DNA of 64,000 nucleotides from Paradesulfitobacterium ferrireducens (GTDB lineage: Bacteria > Bacillota > Desulfitobacteriia > Desulfitobacteriales > Desulfitobacteriaceae). The stretch covers positions 103,512 through 167,511 of the forward strand of contig NZ_JAFLRH010000015.1 in the NCBI RefSeq assembly GCF_017310645.1, read 5' to 3'. The notes under the pieces were generated by a model. That model did not search any database, was not told the DNA's origin, and saw only the letters and a list, made by a program, of their open reading frames with translations. Position numbers and translations under genes: made by a program. This document shows positions 16,557 to 25,303 of this stretch, one piece after another (positions within the stretch are counted from its first letter, which is position 1; each line of letters opens with the position of its first letter).

Positions 16557-18368
16557 ATGATCGATAGATTAAAGAATTACATTAATGAACAATCTATAAT
16601 TCAATCAACTCTTATTAAAATAACGATTTCGATTTTTGTTTTTATAATTATTCTTTTGTTTTTATACGGCAAAAATTACTGGGAAAAAGAAGAATTTCGA
16701 TCAAATTACGAGCTTTTATCTGTCATATCTTCAGTTCAACTGAAGATTCAGTCTAAGGTAAACCAAATAAATTCAAATGAACAGGATCCTAGCTTTTCAA
16801 AAGAAAAATTGGATGAATTAATTATCTCTTGGCTTCGTGACACCAAGTCTGTTTCGCCGAATAAAAGCATCGTTATCGGTTATTACGACCTTGAAATGGA
16901 TCATGTTTTAATTGAGAACGATACCCCCTTGCATAGTGCATTTGAGCTTATTCGGCCTAACCTGGGATCAGAAAATGAGTTTCAGAAACTTTCCTGGAAC
17001 TCCAAGCGTTTGATATCTTCCCATCTTCCAATATATGATCAACAGAAAATAGTGGGGTATGTCTGGGCTTATTCGGAATATAATATCAGCTTTTTCAAAT
17101 CTTATCAAAAAATGAGCATTATTTTAGTCCTTGCTTTGACTCTTTCCGTTCTGATCGTTATATTTATTCGCAAAAACATCCGGGAAATTGAAATGCATCT
17201 GGACGCTTTCTCGAAATCAATAACAGACGACTCCTACGATCATGATCAGTTTTTAACCCGCCTGCCCGAACTCCAGCCGGTCCTGGATAAAATCAGCGAC
17301 TACACCGATGAACTGAAACACATGAATCTCGAATTGGAGGCTTCCAGCCTTAAGATAACCAAGATCCTTGAAGGAATCTCGGACGGTTTCTTCGCCTTGG
17401 ATCGCAGCCACCGCTTTACTTTTATTAACCGCGAAACCGGGAACCTGATTTCCCGGGCGGACACAAAACTTGTAGTTTTGGGAAAAAGCCTATTCGACGT
17501 ATTCCCCCAGATCATTCATTCGATCACCTATACTAAGATCGAAGAGGCATTGACCAAGTATGAAGCCATGCACTGGGAAGCGGAAAGCTTCACTAACTCT
17601 GAGCAGTACTACGAATACCATGCGTACCCGTTCAAAGAGGGACTGACCGTATTCTTCAGGGACATCACGGACGTCCGGCGCAAGCGCGAGGAATTAGCCC
17701 ACTTGGAAAGGCTTAACCTTATCGGCCAGCTGGCTGCCGGGATCAGTCATGAAATAAGAAACCCGCTGACTACTGTCAGGGGCTTCTTGCAGTTCCTTGA
17801 AACTAAACCTAAATATACTCATGAAAAAGAATATATGGAACTCATGATCTCCGAAATCGATCGGGCCAATCTGATCATCACGGATTTTCTCTCTTTGTCC
17901 AAAGAAAACTTAGACAACATCAAGCCCCGCAACATTAATGAGATTATCAACAAAGTCTACCCTCTGCTGCAAGCGGATGCCTATAACAGCAACAAGCAGG
18001 TGTTCCTGAGCCTGGGCATTTTGCCGGAAATCATGCTTAATGAAAATGAAATCAAGCAACTCATTCTCAATTTGGTTCGCAATGGTTTAGAAGCCACCCC
18101 TGAACAGGGAAGCGTCTTTATCAGCACTTATCAAAAAGGAAATAAAATCATTCTGGCCATCAAAGACCAGGGCCCCGGCATTCCACCCGAGATTCAGGGA
18201 CGTATCGGCACTCCCTTTTTCACGACTAAGGAAACCGGCACCGGCCTTGGTCTTGCCATTTCTATTGGGATTGCGCGCAGGCACAAGGCTGAGTTTGAGT
18301 TTGAATCGAATGCGAATGGAACTACTTTTTATATTAGTTTTAAGGAACATGATGCAGGTGAGGCTTAG
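16557..18368 (+). CDS. PAS-containing sensor histidine kinase
   Basis: This 603-residue membrane kinase has TM1 (about residues 18-38), an extracytoplasmic sensor region (about 39-185), TM2 (SIILVLALTLSVLIVIFI), a linker, a PAS domain (about 262-375), HisKA with the phospho-acceptor His398 in ISHEIRNPLTTVRGFLQF, and an HATPase domain (NLVRNGLEA, DQGPGIPPE, GTGLGLAIS). The layout resembles sporulation kinases of Clostridia. ATG 16557 is behind GGAGG; an in-frame TTG at 16542 is not. It follows agrBD but is not an AgrC-type polytopic receptor, and no response regulator gene is in the window. Its 3' end overlaps the convergent RND gene by 29 bp. Confidence 0.88.
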   Translation: MIDRLKNYINEQSIIQSTLIKITISIFVFIIILLFLYGKNYWEKEEFRSNYELLSVISSVQLKIQSKVNQINSNEQDPSFSKEKLDELIISWLRDTKSVSPNKSIVIGYYDLEMDHVLIENDTPLHSAFELIRPNLGSENEFQKLSWNSKRLISSHLPIYDQQKIVGYVWAYSEYNISFFKSYQKMSIILVLALTLSVLIVIFIRKNIREIEMHLDAFSKSITDDSYDHDQFLTRLPELQPVLDKISDYTDELKHMNLELEASSLKITKILEGISDGFFALDRSHRFTFINRETGNLISRADTKLVVLGKSLFDVFPQIIHSITYTKIEEALTKYEAMHWEAESFTNSEQYYEYHAYPFKEGLTVFFRDITDVRRKREELAHLERLNLIGQLAAGISHEIRNPLTTVRGFLQFLETKPKYTHEKEYMELMISEIDRANLIITDFLSLSKENLDNIKPRNINEIINKVYPLLQADAYNSNKQVFLSLGILPEIMLNENEIKQLILNLVRNGLEATPEQGSVFISTYQKGNKIILAIKDQGPGIPPEIQGRIGTPFFTTKETGTGLGLAISIGIARRHKAEFEFESNANGTTFYISFKEHDAGEA

Positions 18369-21300
18369 GGGCTCCCTTCGTATTGCAATGCCTGTTCTTT
18401 TTCGACCAACGGCTGATGAGCTGATCCATATTGACATACATCACCGGAACAAGTACCAGAGTGACCAGCGTCGACAGGGTCAAACCGAAAGTGATGACCG
18501 CCGCCATGGGGGCTAAGGTTTCCGTTCCGGTTCCGCCGAAGAGCAGGAGCGGAAGCATCGCCAACACTGTCGCCGACACCGTCAGCAGAATCGGGCGCAG
18601 GCGCACCGGCCCGGCCTGCAGCAAGGCTTCCTTAAGGGGCAGACCTTCCTCGCGCAGTTGGTTCGTATAATCAACCAGCACTATGGCGGCGTTTGTGACC
18701 AGCCCGATGAGCATGATCAGCCCCATGAGGGAATTCATGTTGATGGTTTTATGGGTTATAAACAAACCCAGAATCGCTCCCACAAACGTCGGCGGCAGGG
18801 AAAACATAATCACAAACGGCGTCAGCAGGGATTCAAACATCCCGGCCATAATCATGTAAACCAGAATAACAGAAATCAAGAGGCCGGTGCCCAAAGCCTT
18901 AAACGCATCCTCCTGCAGTTTTTGGCTCTTGCCGAATTCAATGGTATAACCTTTGGGAATCCGCAGTTTATCTATTTCACTCTGAATTTTGGTTTGGGCC
19001 TCCCCGACTGAAGTTTGATAGACATTGGCTTTAATGTGGACGGCCCGCAAGCCATTATAGTGGCTGACCATAGTGGGCTGCTCCCCCAGGGTTAAGCTGG
19101 CCACATTCGCCAGCGGGATCAACTGCCCCGAACTGTTCATGACATTGGTCTGCATCAGGTTGGCCACATCCTGGGCGTAATCATCCGCCATCTTGACCAC
19201 GATATCATAGGAATTATCCCCCTGATAAAAGGTGGATGCTGTCGCTCCCTTATTCCCCATAAACAAGGCGCTGATCACTTGCTGCTCGCTTAAGCCGTAC
19301 TGGGCCAAGGCCTTGTAATCAAGGTGCAGCTTATACGAAGGAATCCCGCTCGCCAATTGGTTGTCGATATACTTGAGCTCAGGCATTCCTTTCATAATCT
19401 GGGTAACTTGATCGCTCAGAAGCTCCAGCGTATTGGCATCCGATCCGGTAACCACGACCTCCACCGTCCCGGTTTCCGGCCCGCGCAGGGCACTGGCGGG
19501 TTTGACAATCACCTTCGCGCCCGGAATGTCCTGGAGAAACTGTTCAAACTTAGCCGAGACGTCGGCCATCGTTTCGTCCTCGCCCTTAGCCACGGTGACA
19601 CTGATTTTCGAGATTTCCGTGGTCCCGGAATCCGCTCCCAGAATGCCGCCGATCTGAGCATAAATTGAGCTTGCCTCAGGCATATTCTTGCGAATCCGGT
19701 TCTCTATCTCTTCCGTCGCTTTGGCAGTTTGCTCAATGCTTGTACCCCCGGCCAAGGTCACCGTAATATTCACTTGATCATTATACACAGGGGGCATCAT
19801 TTCTTTCCCAATTTGCGGGAAGAGCGGGATCACCGCCACGATCATCAACAAGGAGACCCCGATAATAATTAGGCGGCGATTAAGCGACCACGCCAGCAGC
19901 TTGCGGTACCCTTCCGTCAGTAGGTGCATCCCCTTGCCGAACCAGTCAAAGGGTGCCCAGGCCCGAAAGGGCGCATTAATTCCCGGAATTTTCTCTTCCT
20001 CAGCAAAGCTGGGGCCTGTTAAAAGGCGGGACGCAAGCATCGGAGTCAGCGTCAGGGCCACAGTCACCGCCACAATGTGGGAAAACACCACCACCAGCGA
20101 CATCGGCCGGAAGATCTGACCGGCAATCCCACTCGTAAACAGGGCCGGGCCAAACACCACAATTTGCGCCAGCGCAGCCACCATGACGGCGGTTCCGACT
20201 TCTTTGCTCCCGACACCGGCCGCCTCTTTGGCATTAAGACCACGCTGGCGGGCCCGGAAAATGCTTTCCAACACAACCACCGAGAAGTCAACCAATGACC
20301 CTAAGGCAATGGCTAAGCTCCCCAAGGTAATGGTATTAATCGTTAAATCATAGGAACGCATCAGGATAAAGGTTGTCATGATCGAAATCGGAATCGCGAG
20401 CGCAATGACCAGCGTCGTACGGAAGTTCCTCAAGATGCCCAGCATCACGAGGACGCCCAGGAAAAAGCCAAAGAGGGTATGCTCGCTCACCACCTTCACC
20501 GTTTCCCGGATGGACTCCGCATTATCGCTTACAACTTTAAGATGCACCCCCTCCGGGAGCTCTTGGGCCAACTGCGCTACCGTTTCCCGGACCGCGTCCG
20601 AAACCCGGACCGTATTCCCCCCGCTGGCTTGCTTAATGGAAAAACCCACGGATGGGCTGCCATCAAGCTTGGAAATCAATTTGACATCGGCCCAGCCATC
20701 GACAACCTTGGCCACATCCCCGACGGTAATTGTTTTCGGCCCCACTTGAATGGGAACCGCGAGCACTTCCGTGGGGGAGCTGAATTGACCGCTGATATTG
20801 AGGGGAATTAATTGCGTGTTTCGGTTTAATTCCCCGACATCGACAGCCGTATTGTGGGCCGCCACCGCCTGGGTCACCTGCTGAATCCCTATGTTATAGT
20901 AGTTTAGCTTTTTCGCATCCACTTCCACCTGGATTTCCCGCGCCAGGTTCCCAATCTGATTGACTTCCCCCACCCCGCTCACGTGCTGTAACGCGGGATA
21001 CACGGTATTGTCCGCGATATCTGAAAGTTCCTCGAGCGAACGGTCGCCCGCAAGGGCCACGGTCATGATCGGCAAGTCGCTGGGATTAAATTCCTTGATT
21101 ACCGGTTCTTCTACATCTGAAGGCAGCTTGTTCTTAATGCCGTTAATATTACCGCGCATCGTCTCGATTTTAGCGTTCAGGTCGACCCCGTACTTAAACT
21201 GCACCGTAATCGAGCTCACATTCTGCATAGAGACGGAGCTTACTTCTTCGACATCGGACAGACTCTGCAACGCCTCTTCAATCGGGTTTGTCACCTGCTG

Positions 21301-21480
21301 TTCAACCAACTCCGGAGAGGCTCCCGGATAAATCGTCACCACAGTTGCCGTGGGCCAGCTTAATTCCGGATACAGATCCAGAGGCAGACCGAGCATGGAG
21401 AGCGTACCTATAAGCAAGGCCGCGAGCATAATCATCACGATGGTAACCGGTCTCTTAATCGAAATATCAGCGATCTTCAA
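18340..21480 (-). CDS. RND-family efflux permease
   Basis: This third RND permease has about 1046 residues and the usual features: ISIKRPVTIVMIMLAALLIG at the N-terminus, the porter signature TIYPGASPELVEQQVTNPIE, the TM4 region GSLAIALGSLVDFSVVVLE and the second repeat GLIMLIGLVTNAAIVLVDY. TM4 has one acidic residue (Asp) in SLVDFS where many pumps have two. The frame extends upstream to 21663, but that part lies inside the adaptor gene and has no ribosome site, so I chose the TTG at 21480 behind CAGGAG. The C-terminus (NTKGAPKPHLHHVP) overlaps the kinase gene on the other strand. Confidence 0.88.
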   Translation of the reverse strand: MKIADISIKRPVTIVMIMLAALLIGTLSMLGLPLDLYPELSWPTATVVTIYPGASPELVEQQVTNPIEEALQSLSDVEEVSSVSMQNVSSITVQFKYGVDLNAKIETMRGNINGIKNKLPSDVEEPVIKEFNPSDLPIMTVALAGDRSLEELSDIADNTVYPALQHVSGVGEVNQIGNLAREIQVEVDAKKLNYYNIGIQQVTQAVAAHNTAVDVGELNRNTQLIPLNISGQFSSPTEVLAVPIQVGPKTITVGDVAKVVDGWADVKLISKLDGSPSVGFSIKQASGGNTVRVSDAVRETVAQLAQELPEGVHLKVVSDNAESIRETVKVVSEHTLFGFFLGVLVMLGILRNFRTTLVIALAIPISIMTTFILMRSYDLTINTITLGSLAIALGSLVDFSVVVLESIFRARQRGLNAKEAAGVGSKEVGTAVMVAALAQIVVFGPALFTSGIAGQIFRPMSLVVVFSHIVAVTVALTLTPMLASRLLTGPSFAEEEKIPGINAPFRAWAPFDWFGKGMHLLTEGYRKLLAWSLNRRLIIIGVSLLMIVAVIPLFPQIGKEMMPPVYNDQVNITVTLAGGTSIEQTAKATEEIENRIRKNMPEASSIYAQIGGILGADSGTTEISKISVTVAKGEDETMADVSAKFEQFLQDIPGAKVIVKPASALRGPETGTVEVVVTGSDANTLELLSDQVTQIMKGMPELKYIDNQLASGIPSYKLHLDYKALAQYGLSEQQVISALFMGNKGATASTFYQGDNSYDIVVKMADDYAQDVANLMQTNVMNSSGQLIPLANVASLTLGEQPTMVSHYNGLRAVHIKANVYQTSVGEAQTKIQSEIDKLRIPKGYTIEFGKSQKLQEDAFKALGTGLLISVILVYMIMAGMFESLLTPFVIMFSLPPTFVGAILGLFITHKTINMNSLMGLIMLIGLVTNAAIVLVDYTNQLREEGLPLKEALLQAGPVRLRPILLTVSATVLAMLPLLLFGGTGTETLAPMAAVITFGLTLSTLVTLVLVPVMYVNMDQLISRWSKKNRHCNTKGAPKPHLHHVP

Positions 21481-21496
21481 CTTCTCCTGCCGCCTT

Positions 21497-23455
21497 TCAT
21501 TTGCTCTCTGCAACCGGCTCTGCTTCTTCTGCATCCGGCTGGATCCCGTCCCCGGAAGTCTGTTCCTCTTGTCCGACGGCCTGGACTTTGTCTCCGTCCG
21601 AGAGAAGATTCTGTCCCTGAACCACCAACACTTCCCCTTCCGCAAGACCGCTCGTGATCTCATACACTGATCCGGTCATTCTGCCCACTTTAACAATCCG
21701 GTTCCTAGCGACCCCGTCCTCAACCACAAACACGGAATAGGCACCGCTTTTTAAAGTGACAACGCTGTCACCGGGAATTAGAATCCCCTTGGCTCCTTCG
21801 GCGGCGGCATAGGCCTCAACCCGCATTCCGGAAATGAGTTCCTGCTTGTTGCCCGTAAGTTCAACCTCAATGAGATATTTCTTGTTCATATCAGGCGCAG
21901 GATGGATCGCAGCCACCTTGCCGGGCACTGTTTCACCGGTGGCAGGAATGAAAACGGTCATGTTCAGTCCCTGTTTGATCTTGGCAATGCTGGATTCCGG
22001 AACCTCCACCGCCGCCAGCAGCGGATTCATGGAAGAGATCGTGATAAACCCTCCTTGAGGCCCGACCGCCTGACCCACTTGGGCATTGACCGCCACCACA
22101 TACCCTTGGATGGGGGAGGTTAAGCGGCCCTTGTCGATCTGGACCTGGAGCGTTTGCACCCCGGCCTGCGCCGCCTTAACCTGGGCCTCGCTCACCTCAA
22201 GCTGCTTATCGCTAAGCAGATCTTCGTACACCGTCTGAGCCTGAGCCAGCTGCGCACTCGCCCCCTTGACCGTATTAGCCGCACCTGTTTTCGTTGCCTC
22301 CAGGCTTGCACGGGCCTTTTCCAGTTCGGAGTCCCGGGCAGCCTTCGCATTAGCCAGCGCCTGCTCAGCCTGGTTCACCTGTTTCTCGGCAGCGGCCACG
22401 GCTTCCGAATTCTCGGCTGCGTCCAAGGCGGTTTCCGCAGTGTTTAAGGCGTTCTCGGCAGCTTTGAGTCCGCTATTGGCCCGGTCTATCTCCAGTTTGC
22501 CTTGCGCATTGGCCAAGGATATCTCCAATTGATTAACGGCCTCCTGGACGCTGGCAATCGTAGTGGCATCCCCTGCCTGCCGGGCCGCGTCCAGCTGCGC
22601 CTCCGCTTTCTCCAGGGCAGCATTTAAAGTGTCTATGTTTTTTTGATCCGCGTCCAACACGGCCTGATTTTGGGCTCTGATTGCCTCCAAATTGGACTCG
22701 GCGGAGGCAACCGCTCTCTCGGCTTGATCGACGGCATTTTCCTTCATAGCCCTGGTATTCGCTAGTTGGGCTTCGGCCGCCGCCACCGCTTTCTCCGCGG
22801 CGGCCACTTGATTATCCAGCTGAGTTTGCAGGGCTTCCAGACTTTTTTCGGCGACCGCAATGCTCGACTCCGCGCCCGCTGTCGCATTGTTTAAGTTTAT
22901 TTGCGCAGCGTTTACACCGGCATCGGCTTGTTTTATGGAACTGTCAAGCTTTTGGCTTGTTGCCTCTTGCTGCACCTGGGCTAACTCCCGGCTCGCCAGA
23001 GCCTGGTTAAGCTGAGCGCTCAACAGATCGGTATTAACAGTGGCCAAAAGCTCACCCTCCTCAACCTTATCCCCCACCCGCACGTTAACAGAAGACAAGA
23101 TTCCGGAAATTGAGGGGGCAATCATGGTCTGCACATAGGGTGTGACCGTACCTAAAAACACTTCCCCTGATGGCATCGGGGCCATTTGCACCGTCTGAAC
23201 CTTCACGGCCGCGGGGGCAGGGGGTGCTGTAACCGTTTTGGTTCCGCATCCAGCCAGCAGGTTTAACGAAAGGGCACTGACAGCCAGCATCGCAATCGCT
23301 TTCTTCGACATTCCTTCGGCTTTTTTCTTCGATGTTCTCCTAGCTATTACCCTGGGTTTTTCCGTATAACTTTCCGTAAATCTTTCCGTAGATCTTTCCT
23401 TGGATATCTCTTGGGATATCTCCTTAGATTCGTCGTTGGTTATTTTCGTATTCAT
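21497..23455 (-). CDS. Unusually long RND adaptor (membrane fusion) protein
   Basis: This adaptor is about 652 residues long, against roughly 380-400 for its relatives at 893 and 4179. The extra length is a very long Ala/Glu-rich coiled coil (about residues 140-420, with repeats such as NALNTAETALDAAENSEAV) between the two lipoyl halves (VGDKVEEGELLATVNTD and LTSPIQGYVVAVNAQVG). Before the lipobox-like LNLLAGCGT there is a charged N-terminal extension of about 45 residues built from 4-residue repeats. The ATG at 23455 follows GGGGAGAAAAG. A long hairpin could reach across a thick wall, which may replace a TolC partner. It is transcribed with the RND gene at 18340. Confidence 0.85.
   Translation of the reverse strand: MNTKITNDESKEISQEISKERSTERFTESYTEKPRVIARRTSKKKAEGMSKKAIAMLAVSALSLNLLAGCGTKTVTAPPAPAAVKVQTVQMAPMPSGEVFLGTVTPYVQTMIAPSISGILSSVNVRVGDKVEEGELLATVNTDLLSAQLNQALASRELAQVQQEATSQKLDSSIKQADAGVNAAQINLNNATAGAESSIAVAEKSLEALQTQLDNQVAAAEKAVAAAEAQLANTRAMKENAVDQAERAVASAESNLEAIRAQNQAVLDADQKNIDTLNAALEKAEAQLDAARQAGDATTIASVQEAVNQLEISLANAQGKLEIDRANSGLKAAENALNTAETALDAAENSEAVAAAEKQVNQAEQALANAKAARDSELEKARASLEATKTGAANTVKGASAQLAQAQTVYEDLLSDKQLEVSEAQVKAAQAGVQTLQVQIDKGRLTSPIQGYVVAVNAQVGQAVGPQGGFITISSMNPLLAAVEVPESSIAKIKQGLNMTVFIPATGETVPGKVAAIHPAPDMNKKYLIEVELTGNKQELISGMRVEAYAAAEGAKGILIPGDSVVTLKSGAYSVFVVEDGVARNRIVKVGRMTGSVYEITSGLAEGEVLVVQGQNLLSDGDKVQAVGQEEQTSGDGIQPDAEEAEPVAESK
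23358..23429. repeat. Six 12-bp tandem repeats in the adaptor gene start
   Basis: Units such as CTTTCCGTAAAT, CTTTCCGTAGAT and ATCTCCTTAGAT repeat every 12 bp and encode the tetrapeptide series SKEI-SQEI-SKER-STER-FTES-YTEK in the N-terminal extension. The period is a multiple of three, so copy changes would stay in frame. Confidence 0.7.
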
Positions 23456-23572
23456 GTAAGCTTTTCTCCCCTTTGATCCGGCGTTATTGCACATTCATAT
23501 TTGGTTTACAATTTCCCATTCAGCCATTTCCTTAGTAAGTTTAACAACACGTTCCGGTAGTGATGTCAGCAA

Positions 23573-23601
23573 TTACTTGCCAATGGTTAATGTGGTATAA
23601 T
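23573..23601 (+). promoter_or_regulatory. Sigma-A-type promoter of the TetR gene
   Basis: TTACTT (23573-23578) and TATAAT (23596-23601) are separated by exactly 17 bp, 36 bp before the GTG start of the TetR gene. The region is shared with the divergent adaptor operon, so repression of both is possible. Confidence 0.6.
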
Positions 23602-23637
23602 GTCGGAGAAAATAGTGAATTAAGGAGATGAATCTAT

Positions 23638-24264
23638 GTGCTGAAAGAAGAGCGAATGGGCAAGGAAGAACGCATCCGGCATGTTGTGGAGACCGCTAAA
23701 TCTTTGTTTATCCGCCAAGGATTTTCCGCGACCTCAACGTCGCAGATTGCCCGGGAATCCGGGATTGTCGAGATGACCCTCTTTCGCTACTTTCCAACCA
23801 AAAAACACCTCTTTGAAGAAGTGATATCACCCCTTACCAGCTTCGACTGGTTTCCCAAGGACCGTGTGCCCACGGACGGAATGCCGAAGGCCTTCGTCAT
23901 ATCCCTCTTGCACAATCGGGCGGAATTTGCCAAGCGCGAACGGGATTTAGTCCGTTTGGTGATCATTGAATCAAAATACCAACCCGATTTTAATGATGAG
24001 TTTAATCCCTTGGCCAAATCCTCGAAACAATTGCGCGAGCTCCTCATGGAATTAGGCATCAATGAACAAACTTCTTACATCATTGTGAATCTAATTATGG
24101 GCCTCATTCTAACCATTGCTTTTACCCCGAAATATGATGAGCAAATCATCGATCAAACCATAAAATACATCGAAACTCAGATCACTCAACTCCTTGATCT
24201 TAATGTGGAAGCTCCTAATCAACTGCAGGTGGTGGACTTAAAAAAAGAGGCGGGAATCGACTAG
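23638..24264 (+). CDS. TetR/AcrR-family transcriptional regulator
   Basis: This 208-residue TetR protein has the DNA-binding domain at residues 10-60 (FSATSTSQIARESGIVEMTL, then FRYFPTKKHLF). It is a clear paralog of the TetR protein at 29426: both share KEERxRHVxxTAK, the SPLTxFxWFP block and the LIMxLILTIAFTP segment. It is divergent from the adaptor-RND operon and probably represses it. The GTG at 23638 lies about 10 nt behind AAGGAG. Two operator-like palindromes of the same type as the one at 24321 lie near the paralog. Confidence 0.87.
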   Translation: MLKEERMGKEERIRHVVETAKSLFIRQGFSATSTSQIARESGIVEMTLFRYFPTKKHLFEEVISPLTSFDWFPKDRVPTDGMPKAFVISLLHNRAEFAKRERDLVRLVIIESKYQPDFNDEFNPLAKSSKQLRELLMELGINEQTSYIIVNLIMGLILTIAFTPKYDEQIIDQTIKYIETQITQLLDLNVEAPNQLQVVDLKKEAGID

Positions 24265-24308
24265 CTCCTAATAGCAGATTCCCTGCCTATATAAAAAGAA
24301 AGAGAGAA

Positions 24309-24354
24309 GCAGCACTATATGTTAGTGCTCACTAACTAACAGTATAAGTGCTGC
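24309..24354. promoter_or_regulatory. TetR-type operator A inside a larger hairpin
   Basis: GTTAGTGCTCACTAACTAAC (24321-24340) matches the operator-like sequences at 29366 and 30086. It is enclosed by a second inverted pair, GCAGCACT (24309-24316) and AGTGCTGC (24347-24354), 45 bp after the TetR stop. It may serve as that gene's terminator, as a binding site, or as both. Confidence 0.5.
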
Positions 24355-24409
24355 CCTATTTCTTGTCAATTGGCTTGTGGTAAATTTTAATTAAGTCTTA
24401 CCGTAATCT

Positions 24410-24601
24410 TCACTCTTTGATGCCCATTGCAATTTTGCTTAACTCGCGAACGTTTATATCCTCAAAAAGTTTTTCCTGCCATTTCGTATAGTCGAAAGGT
24501 TCTTTGATGATGAGAGAAATAAAACGCTCTGCGTCAACCTTACCAAGATGTTCAAGAAGGGCATTCATTCCTTCTATCCTAATAACGGCATCATTTTTCA
24601 T
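24410..24601 (-). CDS. Small protein, probable partner of the PIN-domain protein
   Basis: I do not recognise the family. It is 63 residues, mostly helical, with a hydrophobic centre (GMNALLEHLGKVDAERFISL) and an acidic C-terminal half. It begins 2 nt after the stop of the PIN-domain gene, with GGAGG in front, so the two form an operon. Small proteins paired with PIN nucleases are usually antitoxins, although here the order is toxin first. The role is inferred from position only. Confidence 0.55.
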   Translation of the reverse strand: MKNDAVIRIEGMNALLEHLGKVDAERFISLIIKEPFDYTKWQEKLFEDINVRELSKIAMGIKE

Positions 24602-24603
24602 AG

Positions 24604-25053
24604 CTATTCCTCCATTTCCCGGACAAATTCAATAGGGTTCCTCACCTTTATTTCTTTAATTGGCGTATTGATTAGCTTCTTGTCAGTGGTAAGAAAATAA
24701 GCGCACTTTGCCGCGACCGCACAGGAAATATGCAGCGCATCTTTTGCTTTTATTCCTCTGTCGGCAAGCGTTTCAGCAAAGGCAAGTATCTTTTCTGACT
24801 CATTTATATTCTCGACCGAAATGGCTCTCCATTGACGAATCATGTCTTTTCGCAAGTCATAAGGATTTTGTTCATTTTCAAACTCCAATATATAAGACCA
24901 TACAAGCTGAAAAGTTCCACTTAAGATTCCCTGTTGAATAAACAGCTTCGCCTGTGATTCCAAATAAATTGTTAGCTGTGTCTGATCATCGAACGGTCTG
25001 TTAAAGCAACAGTTATCCAAATAAAGCTTCAGCTTTACCACCCCATCAACCAC
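24604..25053 (-). CDS. PIN-domain protein, probable ribonuclease toxin
   Basis: This protein of up to 149 residues has the PIN-like start LKLYLDNCCFNRPFDD, with the first acidic residue in YLDN, a conserved Glu in LEFENEQNP and the later acidic pair in GIKAKDALHISCAVAAKCAYFLTTDK (split here as KAKDALH and TTDKK). PIN domains cleave RNA and are commonly VapC-type toxins. The start is uncertain: GTG at 25053 or GTG at 25041, both without a good ribosome site. It is followed immediately by the small gene at 24410. Confidence 0.75.
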   Translation of the reverse strand: MVDGVVKLKLYLDNCCFNRPFDDQTQLTIYLESQAKLFIQQGILSGTFQLVWSYILEFENEQNPYDLRKDMIRQWRAISVENINESEKILAFAETLADRGIKAKDALHISCAVAAKCAYFLTTDKKLINTPIKEIKVRNPIEFVREMEE

Positions 25054-25189
25054 AAACTTTGTAACTATATTATATGGGAATAGCAGTAGTATTTACAAGG
25101 TTTTTGAAAGGGAAGCGCCGGAATTGGAACCCATGTACCCTGCGGACAACTGCCTTTGTTACCTCAAAAGTTCTGCTTTCTGAAATGTC

Positions 25190-25240
25190 AAGTATAAGGG
25201 GTACCCCAAAAGTGGACAGGTACCCCAAAAACTTATACTT
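25190..25240. repeat. Inverted repeat with duplicated GGTACCCCAAAA
   Basis: AAGTATAAG (25190-25198) and CTTATACTT (25232-25240) face each other, and GGTACCCCAAAA occurs twice between them around GTGGACA. The block resembles the two ends of an insertion sequence joined together after loss of the interior. No transposase is next to it. Confidence 0.5.
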
Positions 25241-25252
25241 TCTATCTGTAAT

Positions 25253-25284
25253 CAAGGCCTCTGGAGAGCTCTCCAGAGGCCTTG
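25253..25284. terminator. Perfect 32-bp palindrome downstream of the surface-protein gene
   Basis: CAAGGCCTCTGGAGAG is followed directly by its exact complement, giving a 16-bp arm with no loop residues. It lies 20 bp after the stop of the leftward surface-protein gene and most likely ends or protects its transcript. Confidence 0.65.
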
Positions 25285-25303
25285 GGCTTCTTGCAGTCAC
25301 TTT

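Noticed and set aside
25110..25160. Possible tRNA fragment
   Set aside because: A GGTTCCAATTCC-like T-loop is present on the minus strand, but no acceptor stem or anticodon arm can be drawn.
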